64,000 nucleotides of DNA from Bacillota bacterium (GTDB lineage: Bacteria > Bacillota > UBA994 > UBA5500), in assembly GCA_023436245.1 (NCBI GenBank), contig JAEZJZ010000054.1, forward strand, positions 10,550-74,549, in the 5' to 3' direction. The first letter of the stretch is position 1. Every line of letters starts with the position of its first letter. The notes beneath the pieces are model-generated. The model was not told the DNA's origin. It worked only from the letters and a program-made list of their open reading frames with translations, and made no database searches. Positions 55,369 to 63,977 of the stretch are shown one piece after another. A program made the position numbers and the translations under genes.

Positions 55369-56451
55369 CTACGAAACTTTGCGCACTTCCTTGATGAAGC
55401 GGGAGAGCTCGCGCATCATGTCGCACTCCTGCGGTTCAGGCAACCAGAGACCGGTGTGATCGCAAACAATCTGCACTTTGGGGCGATGGGGCACATCACG
55501 GTCATAGCCAATCACCCTGCCCAAATCGCCATTCTCCATCACCACGGTGCTGCCCACCGGGTAGACCGCCAAGCTGCGAATGAAGGCGCGCACTGCCGTT
55601 GTGTCATAGGTGCTGAGACTCTCCGCAATCAATTGCTCCACCGCCAGGTGTGGCTCAGTTCCCGGTCGGTAGACGCGGTCTGAGGTGATGGCATCGTAGA
55701 AGTCGGCCACGGCGATGATCTTCCCTAAATTTCCGATCACCTGACCGTTGCGGCTATGCGGATAACCGCTGCCGTCATTCCGTTCATGGTGTTCGTAGAC
55801 ACCCTGCAGAATGGTGGTGGACAACCCCCCGCGCTCGCTGAGCAGCTCCGCCCCCAAACGGGGATGGCGTTTCATCAGCTGCCATTCATCAGCATCCAGC
55901 TTGCCGGGCTTGTTCAACACCTGCAGCGGAATGCGCGACTTGCCTACATCATGCAACACAGCGGCCAGCGAGAGATCGAGCAAGTCGTCCTGACGGAATC
56001 CGAGCTCCACTCCCGCCGCCACGGAGAGCACCCCGACAGCCAGGGAGTGCATGAACGTGTAGTTATCTACCTGGCGCAACCCGGCCAAGTCCAGCGTGAC
56101 TGAAGTGTGACCCGTGATCTCCTGCACCAAGGAGGCGGTGGAGTTGGCGATGCGAGCGAAGTCCAATGCCTTGTCTTCGGCCACCGAGGTGAAGACTTCA
56201 TCGATTGCCGAGAGCATTTCCCCCTGCAGAGCTGAGTCGATCACATGCACCGGAGGAACCTCCGTGGAGTCTTCCGGCCACTCTCCGGCCACCTCCACCT
56301 TGTCCAGACCCCAATCCTTCATCAACTGCAGGTGCCGGAACGTGAGTGTAGTGCCTGCTCGCAGCAATAGACGGCCATTGTCATCATAGATGGTCTTCTG
56401 CAGCTTCTGGCCTGGCTGCAACTCTGCGAATGGAATTGACCTAACAACCAC
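55369..56451 (-). CDS. HD-GYP domain protein (predicted cyclic-dinucleotide phosphodiesterase)
   Basis: This is a 360-residue soluble protein. The N-terminal segment (SIPFAELQPGQKLQKTIYDD; GRLLLRAGTTLT) is the short beta domain common before HD-GYP in Bacillota. The catalytic domain (about 120-300) has NYTFMHSLAVGVLSV, HDVGKSRIP and the intact HHERNDGSGYP. A C-terminal beta segment (YPVGSTVVMENGDLGRVIGY) follows. GTG at 56451 is chosen because GGAGGGG lies six bases upstream; a TTG five codons earlier overlaps that site. It begins 34 bases after pxpC and may be cotranscribed with it. Confidence 0.9.
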   Translation of the reverse strand: MVVRSIPFAELQPGQKLQKTIYDDNGRLLLRAGTTLTFRHLQLMKDWGLDKVEVAGEWPEDSTEVPPVHVIDSALQGEMLSAIDEVFTSVAEDKALDFARIANSTASLVQEITGHTSVTLDLAGLRQVDNYTFMHSLAVGVLSVAAGVELGFRQDDLLDLSLAAVLHDVGKSRIPLQVLNKPGKLDADEWQLMKRHPRLGAELLSERGGLSTTILQGVYEHHERNDGSGYPHSRNGQVIGNLGKIIAVADFYDAITSDRVYRPGTEPHLAVEQLIAESLSTYDTTAVRAFIRSLAVYPVGSTVVMENGDLGRVIGYDRDVPHRPKVQIVCDHTGLWLPEPQECDMMRELSRFIKEVRKVS

Positions 56452-56485
56452 CGACGTCCCCTCCAACTACCTGCTCTGTGCTGAC

Positions 56486-57487
56486 TTATCTCTCTACGAA
56501 GCCATAATAATCCTGCTCGTTGAATCGGACCCGGTATTCCCTACCAGTCCTCTTTCCCAATACTACCTGTTTCACATGTAGTTGAAAAGCCGTTTCCGCC
56601 AAAGAAACTTGTCGAGCCATGTCGACAGAGATCGCTTGCCAACTGACGGAAGCCCCCGGTCTGAGCTGTGCCAGCTGATTCATGTCCGCACAGAGCACCG
56701 TACCAATTTTCGGATAGCCGCCGGTGGTTTGGTGATCCGGCCCCATGATGATCGGTTGCCCGTCCTTCGGAATCTGAATGGATCCAAGCACGATGGCATC
56801 GGACACGATATCCGGAATCTCGGGAGTGACTGCCGTTCCCTGCAGGCGGATCCCCATCCGGTCCGAGGCCGGAGCCACCTGATAGGTAGACGAGCGAAAG
56901 AGCTCCACCGTGGCCGGCGTGAAGTGATCCTCCTGTGGCCCGGGCACATAGCGCAGCCGGACGGACTGCCTGACCACTGGCCAGAAGGCTCGCGGCAACC
57001 GGCGCGGCTGCACCGGCTCGCAGGGTTGCACCGACAGTTCGTCGCCTGCCTGCAGTTGGCGTCCCTGGTATCCTCCCAGGGAGGCACGCACATAGGTCGC
57101 ACTGCTATTCATCACCTGCGGCACCTGCCAGCCGCCCCCGACCGCCAGATAAGCCCTGACGCCAGAGAGCAGCCCCCCTAACGCCAACACTTGCCCCGGC
57201 CGCCAGGTGAAGGTCTGGTAACACGGCACGGCTTCCCCATCCAAGGTTGCCGCCGCTCCACCGGTGATGGCTGCCTGCAGTTCAACATCGCTTGTCAGCG
57301 TGGGCCCGAGATATGACACCTCCAGCACAGCCGTATTGGCCTCGTTACCCACCAGCCAATTGGCCACGCTGGCCGCAAAGCGATCGAACACGCCAGCCAC
57401 CGGTACGCCGAAGCGCTGGTATCCGATGCGTCCGAAGTCCTGCACGGTGGTAAAGAGCCCGGGAGTCGTCACCTTAACGCTGCTCAT
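56486..57487 (-). CDS. pxpC: 5-oxoprolinase subunit C (PxpC/KipA)
   Basis: This is one of three subunits that hydrolyse 5-oxoproline (pyroglutamate) to glutamate with ATP. The 333-residue protein has VTTPGLFTTVQDFGRIGYQR and FGVPVAGVFDRFAASVANWL at the start, VRAYLAVGGGW, LRYVPGPQEDHF, SDRMGIRLQG and GPDHQTTGGYPKIGTV, all typical. ATG at 57487 overlaps the end of pxpB by 14 bases. Confidence 0.93.
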   Translation of the reverse strand: MSSVKVTTPGLFTTVQDFGRIGYQRFGVPVAGVFDRFAASVANWLVGNEANTAVLEVSYLGPTLTSDVELQAAITGGAAATLDGEAVPCYQTFTWRPGQVLALGGLLSGVRAYLAVGGGWQVPQVMNSSATYVRASLGGYQGRQLQAGDELSVQPCEPVQPRRLPRAFWPVVRQSVRLRYVPGPQEDHFTPATVELFRSSTYQVAPASDRMGIRLQGTAVTPEIPDIVSDAIVLGSIQIPKDGQPIIMGPDHQTTGGYPKIGTVLCADMNQLAQLRPGASVSWQAISVDMARQVSLAETAFQLHVKQVVLGKRTGREYRVRFNEQDYYGFVER

Positions 57488-58232
57488 AGTAAACCCCCTC
57501 TTCCACCAGCGGCTGATACTTGCCCTGCGCCACGTGTTCCGCTATCTGATCATATTCCGCCTGTGACACTGAACGGAACTTCAATAGATCACCTGGATGG
57601 AGCATGATCGGGTCGGTCAACTCCGGCGCATACAGGCGAACCGGAGTGCGGCCGATCAACTGCCAGCCACCCGGGCTGTTCACCGGATAGACGCCAGTCT
57701 GCCGATCGGCAATTCCCACCGAACCTGCTGGCACGAGCGTCCTGGGCGTCTTCAGCCTGGGAGTGACGATGCGCGGATCGAGCCCGCCCAGATAAGGGAA
57801 GCCCGGCATGAAGCCAAGCATATAGACCAGATAATCCGGCTGCTCGTGTCGCTTGACGACTTCCTCCACAGACAGGCCAGTGTGTTCGGCCACGAAATCC
57901 AGGTCGGGCCCCATCTGCCCGCCGTAGAGCACGGGGATAGTCACCCGCCGACGCGGCACGGCCTGTGCCTCGCCGCCCTGGGCGGCCAGTCCGGACAACC
58001 AGTCAGCCATCTCCTGATAACCCACTTGCTCGAGATCGTAGTAGACCAGCAGAGAACGGTAGGTAGGCACCCACTCGATCACCGCCGGATGCTCTGACTT
58101 GACGATCGCCTGCTCCAGCGCAGCCACTCTAGCCTGAATGGCGGGGGCCACGTCCTGGCCGAACTCAACCAGCACCGCCCCCTCGCCCACCGGCAGCAAC
58201 ACGCAGGGTTGCGGTCTCAGTGTGTCTGACAT
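57474..58232 (-). CDS. pxpB: 5-oxoprolinase subunit B (PxpB/KipI)
   Basis: The protein has 252 residues. The C-terminal cyclophilin-like part has YMLGFMPGFPYLGGLDPRIV, LKTPRTLVPAGSVGIADRQT and YPVNSPGGWQLIGRTP. The N-terminal domain has GEGAVLVEFGQ and SLLVYYDLEQV. ATG at 58232 is chosen (GGAG eight bases upstream); earlier in-frame TTG lies in pxpA. Like KipI of Bacillus it could also bind a histidine kinase, but with PxpA and PxpC present the enzyme role is primary. Confidence 0.93.
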   Translation of the reverse strand: MSDTLRPQPCVLLPVGEGAVLVEFGQDVAPAIQARVAALEQAIVKSEHPAVIEWVPTYRSLLVYYDLEQVGYQEMADWLSGLAAQGGEAQAVPRRRVTIPVLYGGQMGPDLDFVAEHTGLSVEEVVKRHEQPDYLVYMLGFMPGFPYLGGLDPRIVTPRLKTPRTLVPAGSVGIADRQTGVYPVNSPGGWQLIGRTPVRLYAPELTDPIMLHPGDLLKFRSVSQAEYDQIAEHVAQGKYQPLVEEGVYYEQR

Positions 58233-58233
58233 C

Positions 58234-58995
58234 TCACTTACTCCAGTTGGCAACCTGAATTCCCTGGTCCATCAGGCCGACCCGCAGTGCCTGCAGATGC
58301 TGCAGCGCTTCCGGAGTGTCACCGTGCACGCAGATGGTATCTGCGCGCAGCATAATCGTCTCACCGTTGTTGGCGATGACCTGCCCTTGCTTGACCATGC
58401 CGATCACCCGCTGTACCACCAGATCGCTGTCGTGCAGCACGGCATTTGGCTGGTTGCGCGGAACGAGAGCCCCGTTCGGCAGATAACTGCGATCGGCAAA
58501 GACTTCGCTGGCGGCTGTTAGGCCGATGCGCTCAGCTTCCGTCACCAGATGCGAGTTGGCCAACCCGACCAAGACGAGTTCCTGGTCAAAAGAAGCGACA
58601 GCCTCGCAGAAGGCCTGTGCCAGTTTCTGATCAGCTGCCGCCTGGTTGTACATGGCGCCGTGTGCCTTCACGTGCTGCACCTTACCGCCGAGCGCCTTAG
58701 TGAAGCCGAAAAGTGCGCCCAGTTGGTAGATCACGTAATCCTTGAGCTCGGCCGGGGTCAAGCCGAGGTTACGGCGCCCGAATCCGAGCAGATCGGGATA
58801 TCCGGGATGGGCTCCGATGCCGACCCCATGCTGGAGCGCCAACTCCACCGTGCGGCGCATCACCTGCGGATCGCCGGCATGCCAGCCACAAGCGATGTTG
58901 GCTGACGAAATCAGCGGCATGATCTCCGCATCCGGCCCCAGCTTGTAGCCAGCAAAGGCTTCTCCCATGTCGCAGTTCAGATCAACTCTAAACAT
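58234..58995 (-). CDS. pxpA: 5-oxoprolinase subunit A (PxpA, LamB/YcsF family)
   Basis: The protein has 253 residues starting FRVDLNCDMGEAFAGYKLG, with SSANIACGWHAGDPQVM, GIGAHPGYPDLLGFGRR, VKAHGAMYN and ICVHGDTPEALQ, the metal/substrate motifs of the family. ATG at 58995 follows GGGAGGT and overlaps the end of comFA by eight bases, so pxpABC is coupled to the competence helicase gene. The enzyme salvages pyroglutamate. Confidence 0.94.
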   Translation of the reverse strand: MFRVDLNCDMGEAFAGYKLGPDAEIMPLISSANIACGWHAGDPQVMRRTVELALQHGVGIGAHPGYPDLLGFGRRNLGLTPAELKDYVIYQLGALFGFTKALGGKVQHVKAHGAMYNQAAADQKLAQAFCEAVASFDQELVLVGLANSHLVTEAERIGLTAASEVFADRSYLPNGALVPRNQPNAVLHDSDLVVQRVIGMVKQGQVIANNGETIMLRADTICVHGDTPEALQHLQALRVGLMDQGIQVANWSK

Positions 58996-60739
58996 TGTTG
59001 TCTACCTCCCTGTCGGCGGCAGCGATCTGCCTGGCCGATAAATTCAGTCCCACGATCTTCTGTCTGGCGCCGAGCATGGCTCGGCTGCGACGTTCCGCCA
59101 GCAGACACACCCTACCCTCCGGGTAATCAGCCGCCCGACCGGCCCGACCGGCAATCTGAATCAAGGTTGATTCGCTGAACACCTGATCCCAGTCGGCATA
59201 GAGCACGATGATGTTCAAGCGGGAGATGGTGATCCCCCGCTCCATCAGGGTAGTTGTCACCAAAATAGGGAACTCCCCTGCAAAAAAACGACTGCGCTTC
59301 TGCACCCTTTCCGGGTCAGCCGCATGGATATGCTCTACCCAGTCCTCATTGCCGCCGGCCGCAAAGTGGGCCGACAGCGCCTTGCCCACAGTTTCGGCCA
59401 AGGCGACGCTGGGCACAAACACCAGGGTTTGACACAGATCCCGCTCCACGCTGTCCAGCAACAGGTTGCCCAGCAGACGGGGCACCGGCCATTCAGTTTG
59501 GCGAGGAGAAGGCAGGCGCAGCCGGTATAGCTCCGGCTCGGGCAGCGGCTGCCCATGCCAGCGTACCGGCAGCAACACTTGCTCGACTTGGCCTCGTCGC
59601 GCTTGTTGCAGCAGTTCCTCAGTCGGAGTGGCAGTCAGGTAGACCAGCTTGCCCTCGGGGCGAAGCGCCCGCTGCACCGCCAGTTCCAGCATCGGGTTAC
59701 GCAGATAAGGGAACGCATCCACTTCATCCAAAATAACCAGCTCGAACGCGGAATAGAGGCGCAAAGCCTGATGTGTGGTGGCGATCACCAGCGGCACATC
59801 GGCAAACCGTTCACTGGTACCCGCATGGTAAGCGGCCACCTCCAGATCAGGAAAGGCCGCCTGCAGTCGCGGGGCTAGCTCCTGCACCACATCACGGCGG
59901 GGAGTCGCCCAGAGCACATGTCCACCCGTGCGCAGCACCTGCGCCAACGCCAGGAACGTCGTCTCCGTCTTGCCTGCCCCGCAGACTGCCCAGAACAAGC
60001 AAACCCCAGTCCGAGCTGAACCCACAAAGCGCTGCAGGGCATCCGCCGCCTGTTGTTGAGCCATTGTCAGCGGAAACAGCAGCACCGGCTGCACGGCGAG
60101 CGGCTGCTGCAGTTCCTGTGCGGGAGTCGCGTAATAGGGCGAGCAACTCTTGGCCAGGCCCATCTCGCCGCAAGTGTTGCAGACGTAAACCTCCGGCTCT
60201 CCGCACTCGAGGCAACTCTCCTGTTTGAGGTCGGTGCTGCCGCAGCGCAGACAACGGCAATTGGGCACAGTACCCACAGCGGCCCGGCAATCGGTCAGTC
60301 CCTCGAGGAAGAGATACTGCAGCAGGTCGGTGAGAGGATGCGCCAGCCAGAGGCGGCGCTCCTGCACAGCCCGCTCCACCTCGTCCAGCAGCAGAATGCG
60401 CCCCGCCAACAACTGCTGTAGGTGCTCAGCATCGAGCTGACCGTCCCACTCCGTCAGCGGTTCCACCAGTTCGATGGGAGGAGGTAGCGGCAACTGCCAG
60501 CGCCGCAACTGGCGCACGATCACCACCGCCTCCTGGCGGGGTGTCTCTGCCTGTCGCTGCAGCATGTCCTGCAGTTCTTCGGCGCGGGCAATGCTCAAGG
60601 GAGGCGTCAGCACCACCACCTGCGCCTGCCCCACGCGGGCCCAGTAGTGAGCGTCGAGCGCCGGGTGACAGGTGATGAAGTAGCGTTGTCTGCGGGCAAC
60701 GCCTTCCAATCGATAGACCCAGAACGACAGACAGCGCAC
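58988..60739 (-). CDS. comFA: ComFA-family DNA helicase/translocase
   Basis: ComFA is a membrane-associated ATPase driving single-stranded DNA uptake during transformation. The 583-residue protein has a cysteine cluster (CRCLRCGSTDLKQESCLECG; VCNTCGEMGLAKSC), Walker A AVCGAGKTET, the DEVD box (VILDEVDAF), TATPT, and motif VI QIAGRAGRAADY. GTG at 60739 is preferred, with AGGAGGTG five bases upstream; the ATG at 60763 lies before that site. It starts 29 bases after the recD2 stop. Confidence 0.92.
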   Translation of the reverse strand: MRCLSFWVYRLEGVARRQRYFITCHPALDAHYWARVGQAQVVVLTPPLSIARAEELQDMLQRQAETPRQEAVVIVRQLRRWQLPLPPPIELVEPLTEWDGQLDAEHLQQLLAGRILLLDEVERAVQERRLWLAHPLTDLLQYLFLEGLTDCRAAVGTVPNCRCLRCGSTDLKQESCLECGEPEVYVCNTCGEMGLAKSCSPYYATPAQELQQPLAVQPVLLFPLTMAQQQAADALQRFVGSARTGVCLFWAVCGAGKTETTFLALAQVLRTGGHVLWATPRRDVVQELAPRLQAAFPDLEVAAYHAGTSERFADVPLVIATTHQALRLYSAFELVILDEVDAFPYLRNPMLELAVQRALRPEGKLVYLTATPTEELLQQARRGQVEQVLLPVRWHGQPLPEPELYRLRLPSPRQTEWPVPRLLGNLLLDSVERDLCQTLVFVPSVALAETVGKALSAHFAAGGNEDWVEHIHAADPERVQKRSRFFAGEFPILVTTTLMERGITISRLNIIVLYADWDQVFSESTLIQIAGRAGRAADYPEGRVCLLAERRSRAMLGARQKIVGLNLSARQIAAADREVDNNV

Positions 60740-60768
60740 GGCTTCACCTCCTGATACTGTCATTCATC

Positions 60769-63153
60769 TCAATGTTCTGCAACGATGCTGCTGCTGCTCC
60801 AGACAAATGTGAGAGCATTCAGAAAGTCACGTTCTTCCCACCGTAGTTCCCGCCGTATGCGAGAGCGTTTAGAAAGTCCCATTCCCCTGGGATCGTAGCA
60901 CCACAGCATGCTGTGGTGCCGGGATTGGCTCGGCCTGCCGCGCCGCGACGAGAGAGAAGAGGGTGAATCATCCAGCATGCTGCGCCGTAGCCTCCACGCC
61001 AGCAGCGTATGCCGCTCTTCCACCTTGTTATTCTTCACCGCCATCGCCAGCGCTTTCTTCGTTCCGACCAGCACGACCAACTTCTTTGCCCTGGTCAGCG
61101 CCGTATACAGTAGATTGCGCTGCAGCATGATGTAATGCTGAGTGGAGATCGGCATCACCACTACTGGGTACTCGCTGCCCTGACTCTTGTGCACCGAGAT
61201 GGCATAAGCCAGGGTCAACTCATCCGCCTCCACTAAGTCATATGTGACCAGCCGCTCACCGCGCCCATCGGGATAGAGCACATGCAGCTCACCCTCTTCC
61301 CGATCGATGGCCCGGATGCGCCCGATGTCCCCATTATAGACCTGTTTCTGATAGTTGTTGCGGATCTGCATCACCTTGTCGCCAACGCGAAAGGTGAACC
61401 AAGCCAGGCGGATCTCGGCCTTTTGGGCTGTCGGCGGGTTCAGCACCTGCTGCAGGCTGGCGTTGAGGTTTTCCACGCCGATCAGAGTGCGCCGCATCGG
61501 CGTCAATACCTGAATGTCTTCATATGGATGGTATCCATAGGCATTCGGCAGTCGGTTGCGGCAGAGATTCTGCACGTGCTCCAGTATCTTCTGCGGGTCC
61601 TCTTCCTCAAGATAGAAGAAGTCCTTGCCCTTTGCGTTCAGAAAGGGAAACTCGCCTGTGTTCACGCGGTGAGCGTTGACCACGATCATACTCTCTCCCG
61701 CTTGCCGGAAGATTGTGCAGAGGCGCACGGTGGTCACGGTCTGCGAGTCAATGATGTCCCGCAGCACATTTCCTGGCCCGACTGAGGGCAGCTGATCCAC
61801 GTCTCCCACCAACACCAGACGGCAACCGGCGGGAATGGCCTTCAGAAAATGGTACATCAATAGAATATCGATCATGGAGACCTCGTCCAGGATGATCACG
61901 TCGGCGGCCAAGGGACTATCCTCATTGCGACTGAAGGACATACCCTGCCCTTCCACAAAGGAATACTCCAACAGCCGGTGAATCGTCTTGGCCTCAACGC
62001 CGGTAGTCTCCGTCATCCGCTTGGCAGCCCGTCCCGTGGGGGCAGCTAAGAGCACCGACTTATCCCGATTGGCCAGCAGCTTGAGCAACGTGCGCACTAT
62101 CGTCGTCTTGCCGGTGCCCGGTCCGCCGGTAATCACTGTCACCCCATGCTGCAGGGCGGCGAGCAATGCCTCTCGCTGTTCAGGAGCCAGGCGCAGGCGC
62201 TGCTCTTGCTCCAGTTGAGCCAACTCCTGCTCCACTGCCGGCAGAATTTCCGTCTGCAGCGGCTGGCGCGCCAGTTCCGCCAGCCGTTTGGTCACCCCTT
62301 GCTCCGCATAGAAGAATGGTGCGAGGTAGATCATCCGCTGATCGTCGGCATCCACCAGGAAGATCTCCTTCTCCCGACGCAACAGTTCGCACGGTTCCGC
62401 CAGCAGTTCCGGCGCCACCTCCAGGATGGCAGCCGCCGCTTGGTAGAACTCCAGCAGAGGATAAGAAGTGTGTCCCTGCTCTGCCAACTGGCCCAGCGTG
62501 AACTTGACCCCAGCCACCAGTCGCTCCTGCGACTCAGGCTCAAGCCCCATTTGCTGCGCCAACTTATCCGCCGTCTTGAAACCGATGCCAAAAACCTCGT
62601 CTGCCAAACGGTAGGGATTTTCCTCGATCACTTGCTTGGCGTCCTGCCCATAGTGGCGGCAGACTTTGGCAGCAAAGCCGGGCGTCACCCCATAGCCTTG
62701 CAAGAAGATCATCAGATCACGCATCTCCTGCTGCTCGGCAAACGCCTTGCCGATGGCTTTGGCCTTGGCCTCGCCAATGCCAGAGACGCGCCCCAACTGC
62801 TCCGGATGATTCTCCAGTATCTCCAGCGACTTCATCCCAAACTTCTGCACAATGCGCTTAGCCGTCGCTGGGCCAACGCCCTTCACCAACCCGGAGCCGA
62901 GATAACGTTCCAGCCCGGTGAGCGTGTGCGGCACCAGCGATTGATAGCTTTCGGCGCGAAACTGCCGCCCATACTCGGCGTGCAGCACCCATTCTCCGGT
63001 CAGTTCCAGCGTCTCGCCCACAGCCAACTGCGGGAAAGTGCCAATGGCCGTGACCAAATCCTTGTGCTCGCGGCAGCGCAGGCGAAGCACGGAGTAGAAG
63101 TTCTCGTCATTCCGGAAAGTGATCCTCTCCAGCGTGCCAACCAATTGTTCCAT
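60769..63153 (-). CDS. recD2: RecD2-type 5'-3' DNA helicase with repeat-encoded tail
   Basis: This is a 794-residue SF1B helicase for DNA repair. The N-terminal OB-like part (LVGTLERITFRNDENFYSVL) is followed by helix-hairpin-helix repeats (about 90-180), Walker A GGPGTGKTTIV (342-352), DEVSMIDILLMYHF, VGDVDQLPSVGPGNVL, and the SH3-like and 2B motifs (ISVHKSQGSEYPVV; YTALTRAKKLVVLVG). From about residue 745 the sequence (HHSMLWCYDPRG...SRIRRELRWEERD) is encoded by class D and class E REP elements. The ancestral C-terminus has thus been replaced or extended. ATG at 63153 follows GGGAGG. Confidence 0.93.
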   Translation of the reverse strand: MEQLVGTLERITFRNDENFYSVLRLRCREHKDLVTAIGTFPQLAVGETLELTGEWVLHAEYGRQFRAESYQSLVPHTLTGLERYLGSGLVKGVGPATAKRIVQKFGMKSLEILENHPEQLGRVSGIGEAKAKAIGKAFAEQQEMRDLMIFLQGYGVTPGFAAKVCRHYGQDAKQVIEENPYRLADEVFGIGFKTADKLAQQMGLEPESQERLVAGVKFTLGQLAEQGHTSYPLLEFYQAAAAILEVAPELLAEPCELLRREKEIFLVDADDQRMIYLAPFFYAEQGVTKRLAELARQPLQTEILPAVEQELAQLEQEQRLRLAPEQREALLAALQHGVTVITGGPGTGKTTIVRTLLKLLANRDKSVLLAAPTGRAAKRMTETTGVEAKTIHRLLEYSFVEGQGMSFSRNEDSPLAADVIILDEVSMIDILLMYHFLKAIPAGCRLVLVGDVDQLPSVGPGNVLRDIIDSQTVTTVRLCTIFRQAGESMIVVNAHRVNTGEFPFLNAKGKDFFYLEEEDPQKILEHVQNLCRNRLPNAYGYHPYEDIQVLTPMRRTLIGVENLNASLQQVLNPPTAQKAEIRLAWFTFRVGDKVMQIRNNYQKQVYNGDIGRIRAIDREEGELHVLYPDGRGERLVTYDLVEADELTLAYAISVHKSQGSEYPVVVMPISTQHYIMLQRNLLYTALTRAKKLVVLVGTKKALAMAVKNNKVEERHTLLAWRLRRSMLDDSPSSLSSRRGRPSQSRHHSMLWCYDPRGMGLSKRSRIRRELRWEERDFLNALTFVWSSSSIVAEH
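60843..60919 (+). repeat. REP elements (class E and D) inside the 3' end of recD2
   Basis: GTAG (60843-60846) precedes TTCCCGCCGTATGCGAGAGC (class E). GTAG (60895-60898) precedes CACCACAGCATGCTGTGGTG (class D). The same D-E composite, with the same intervening sequence (CCC...GACTTTCTGAACGC), stands at 63267-63344 in the opposite orientation. Confidence 0.8.
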
Positions 63154-63266
63154 AACCTCGCCTCCCTAACCCAGAAGGTTACACGCACGGAGGGGCAAAT
63201 CCTGCAACGGAGCTGAGTAATTGCGGAGGAGCAAGCCGACTGTAAAATTGGTTCTGCGGCGACTCG

Positions 63267-63344
63267 GCACCACAGCATGCTGTGGTGCTACGATCCCGGG
63301 GGAAGTCGGACTTTCTGAACGCTTCTGCATGCTGCGGGAGCTAC
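63267..63344 (-). repeat. REP elements (class D and E) downstream of the RAYT gene
   Basis: CACCACAGCATGCTGTGGTG within 63267-63288 is followed by CTAC; a class E element (CTGCATGCTGCGGGAGCTAC) ends at 63344. It lies in the gap 63154-63378 between recD2 and the RAYT gene; the rest of that gap shows nothing further. Confidence 0.82.
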
Positions 63345-63378
63345 CGTAGGGAGACGAGTTAGTGATAATCCAAGGTGA

Positions 63379-63870
63379 TTACACCCCGTTCAACTCGTCC
63401 ATGTGCCATTGCAGCGGGTTATTGCGAATGTACATGCGCACCCGGTCAAGATCCCTCTGGTCTCGTATCACATGCTCGTAGAACCCAGCTTGCCAGACCA
63501 TCGCCTGCGCAGGCAGCAGCGCCAGTCGCGCAGCCCTGGTAACAGCAGACTTATAGGAACGAACAGCGATGGACAGAGAACTCGTCTGACGTTCAGTGGC
63601 CCCCGTCTGCTCACCTCGTTCTTGCTGGTCGATCAGCAAGACCCCGTGAACATGGTTTGGCATGATGACAAACTCGTCAACTATCACACAAGGAAAGTGT
63701 TCGCCTATCTGTGCCCAACAATCAGAAGCGATCGCGCCAACGGTGGACAGGCAGACATGATCGTCCTTCACTTTACCGAGCAAACGTAGACGATTGTGAC
63801 AGCAGATCGTGACAAAGTAGGCACCTTGTTGGCTGTAATCATAATAGCTCAAGCGTGTAGAGTTAGGCAC
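63379..63870 (-). CDS. REP-associated tyrosine transposase (RAYT, Y1/HUH family)
   Basis: The protein has 163 residues. It has the RAYT-type start YYDYSQQGAYFVTICCHNRL, the HUH motif FVIMPNHVHGVLLI (H73, H75), a central SYKSAVTRAARL helix and the C-terminal block QAGFYEHVIRDQRDLDRVRMYIRNNPLQW with candidate tyrosine Y131. RAYTs nick single-stranded REP hairpins next to a GTAG tetranucleotide. Both flanks carry such hairpins (63267-63344 and 63978-64000). The start is GTG at 63870 with GGGAGGAATT upstream. It appears intact. Unlike IS200, no second gene or element ends are seen. Confidence 0.88.
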   Translation of the reverse strand: MPNSTRLSYYDYSQQGAYFVTICCHNRLRLLGKVKDDHVCLSTVGAIASDCWAQIGEHFPCVIVDEFVIMPNHVHGVLLIDQQERGEQTGATERQTSSLSIAVRSYKSAVTRAARLALLPAQAMVWQAGFYEHVIRDQRDLDRVRMYIRNNPLQWHMDELNGV

Positions 63871-63977
63871 GTCAGTAATTCCTCCCCCTCACAAGAACAT
63901 GTGTTTGTGTTCTGATCCAAGAGACGATTATCCTGCGCAACTGGGAAAGGAATGCGCATTATTCTTTGTCCGTTTCC

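Noticed and set aside
59035..59042. GCCGATAA resembling a sigma-28 -10 box on the plus strand
   Set aside because: It lies inside comFA in the antisense direction, and no TAAA-type -35 box lies 12 bases upstream.
63379..63870. Complete IS200/IS605 insertion sequence
   Set aside because: The protein is of the RAYT type rather than IS200 TnpA, no TnpB partner is present, and the flanking hairpins are the dispersed REPs and not element-specific ends.
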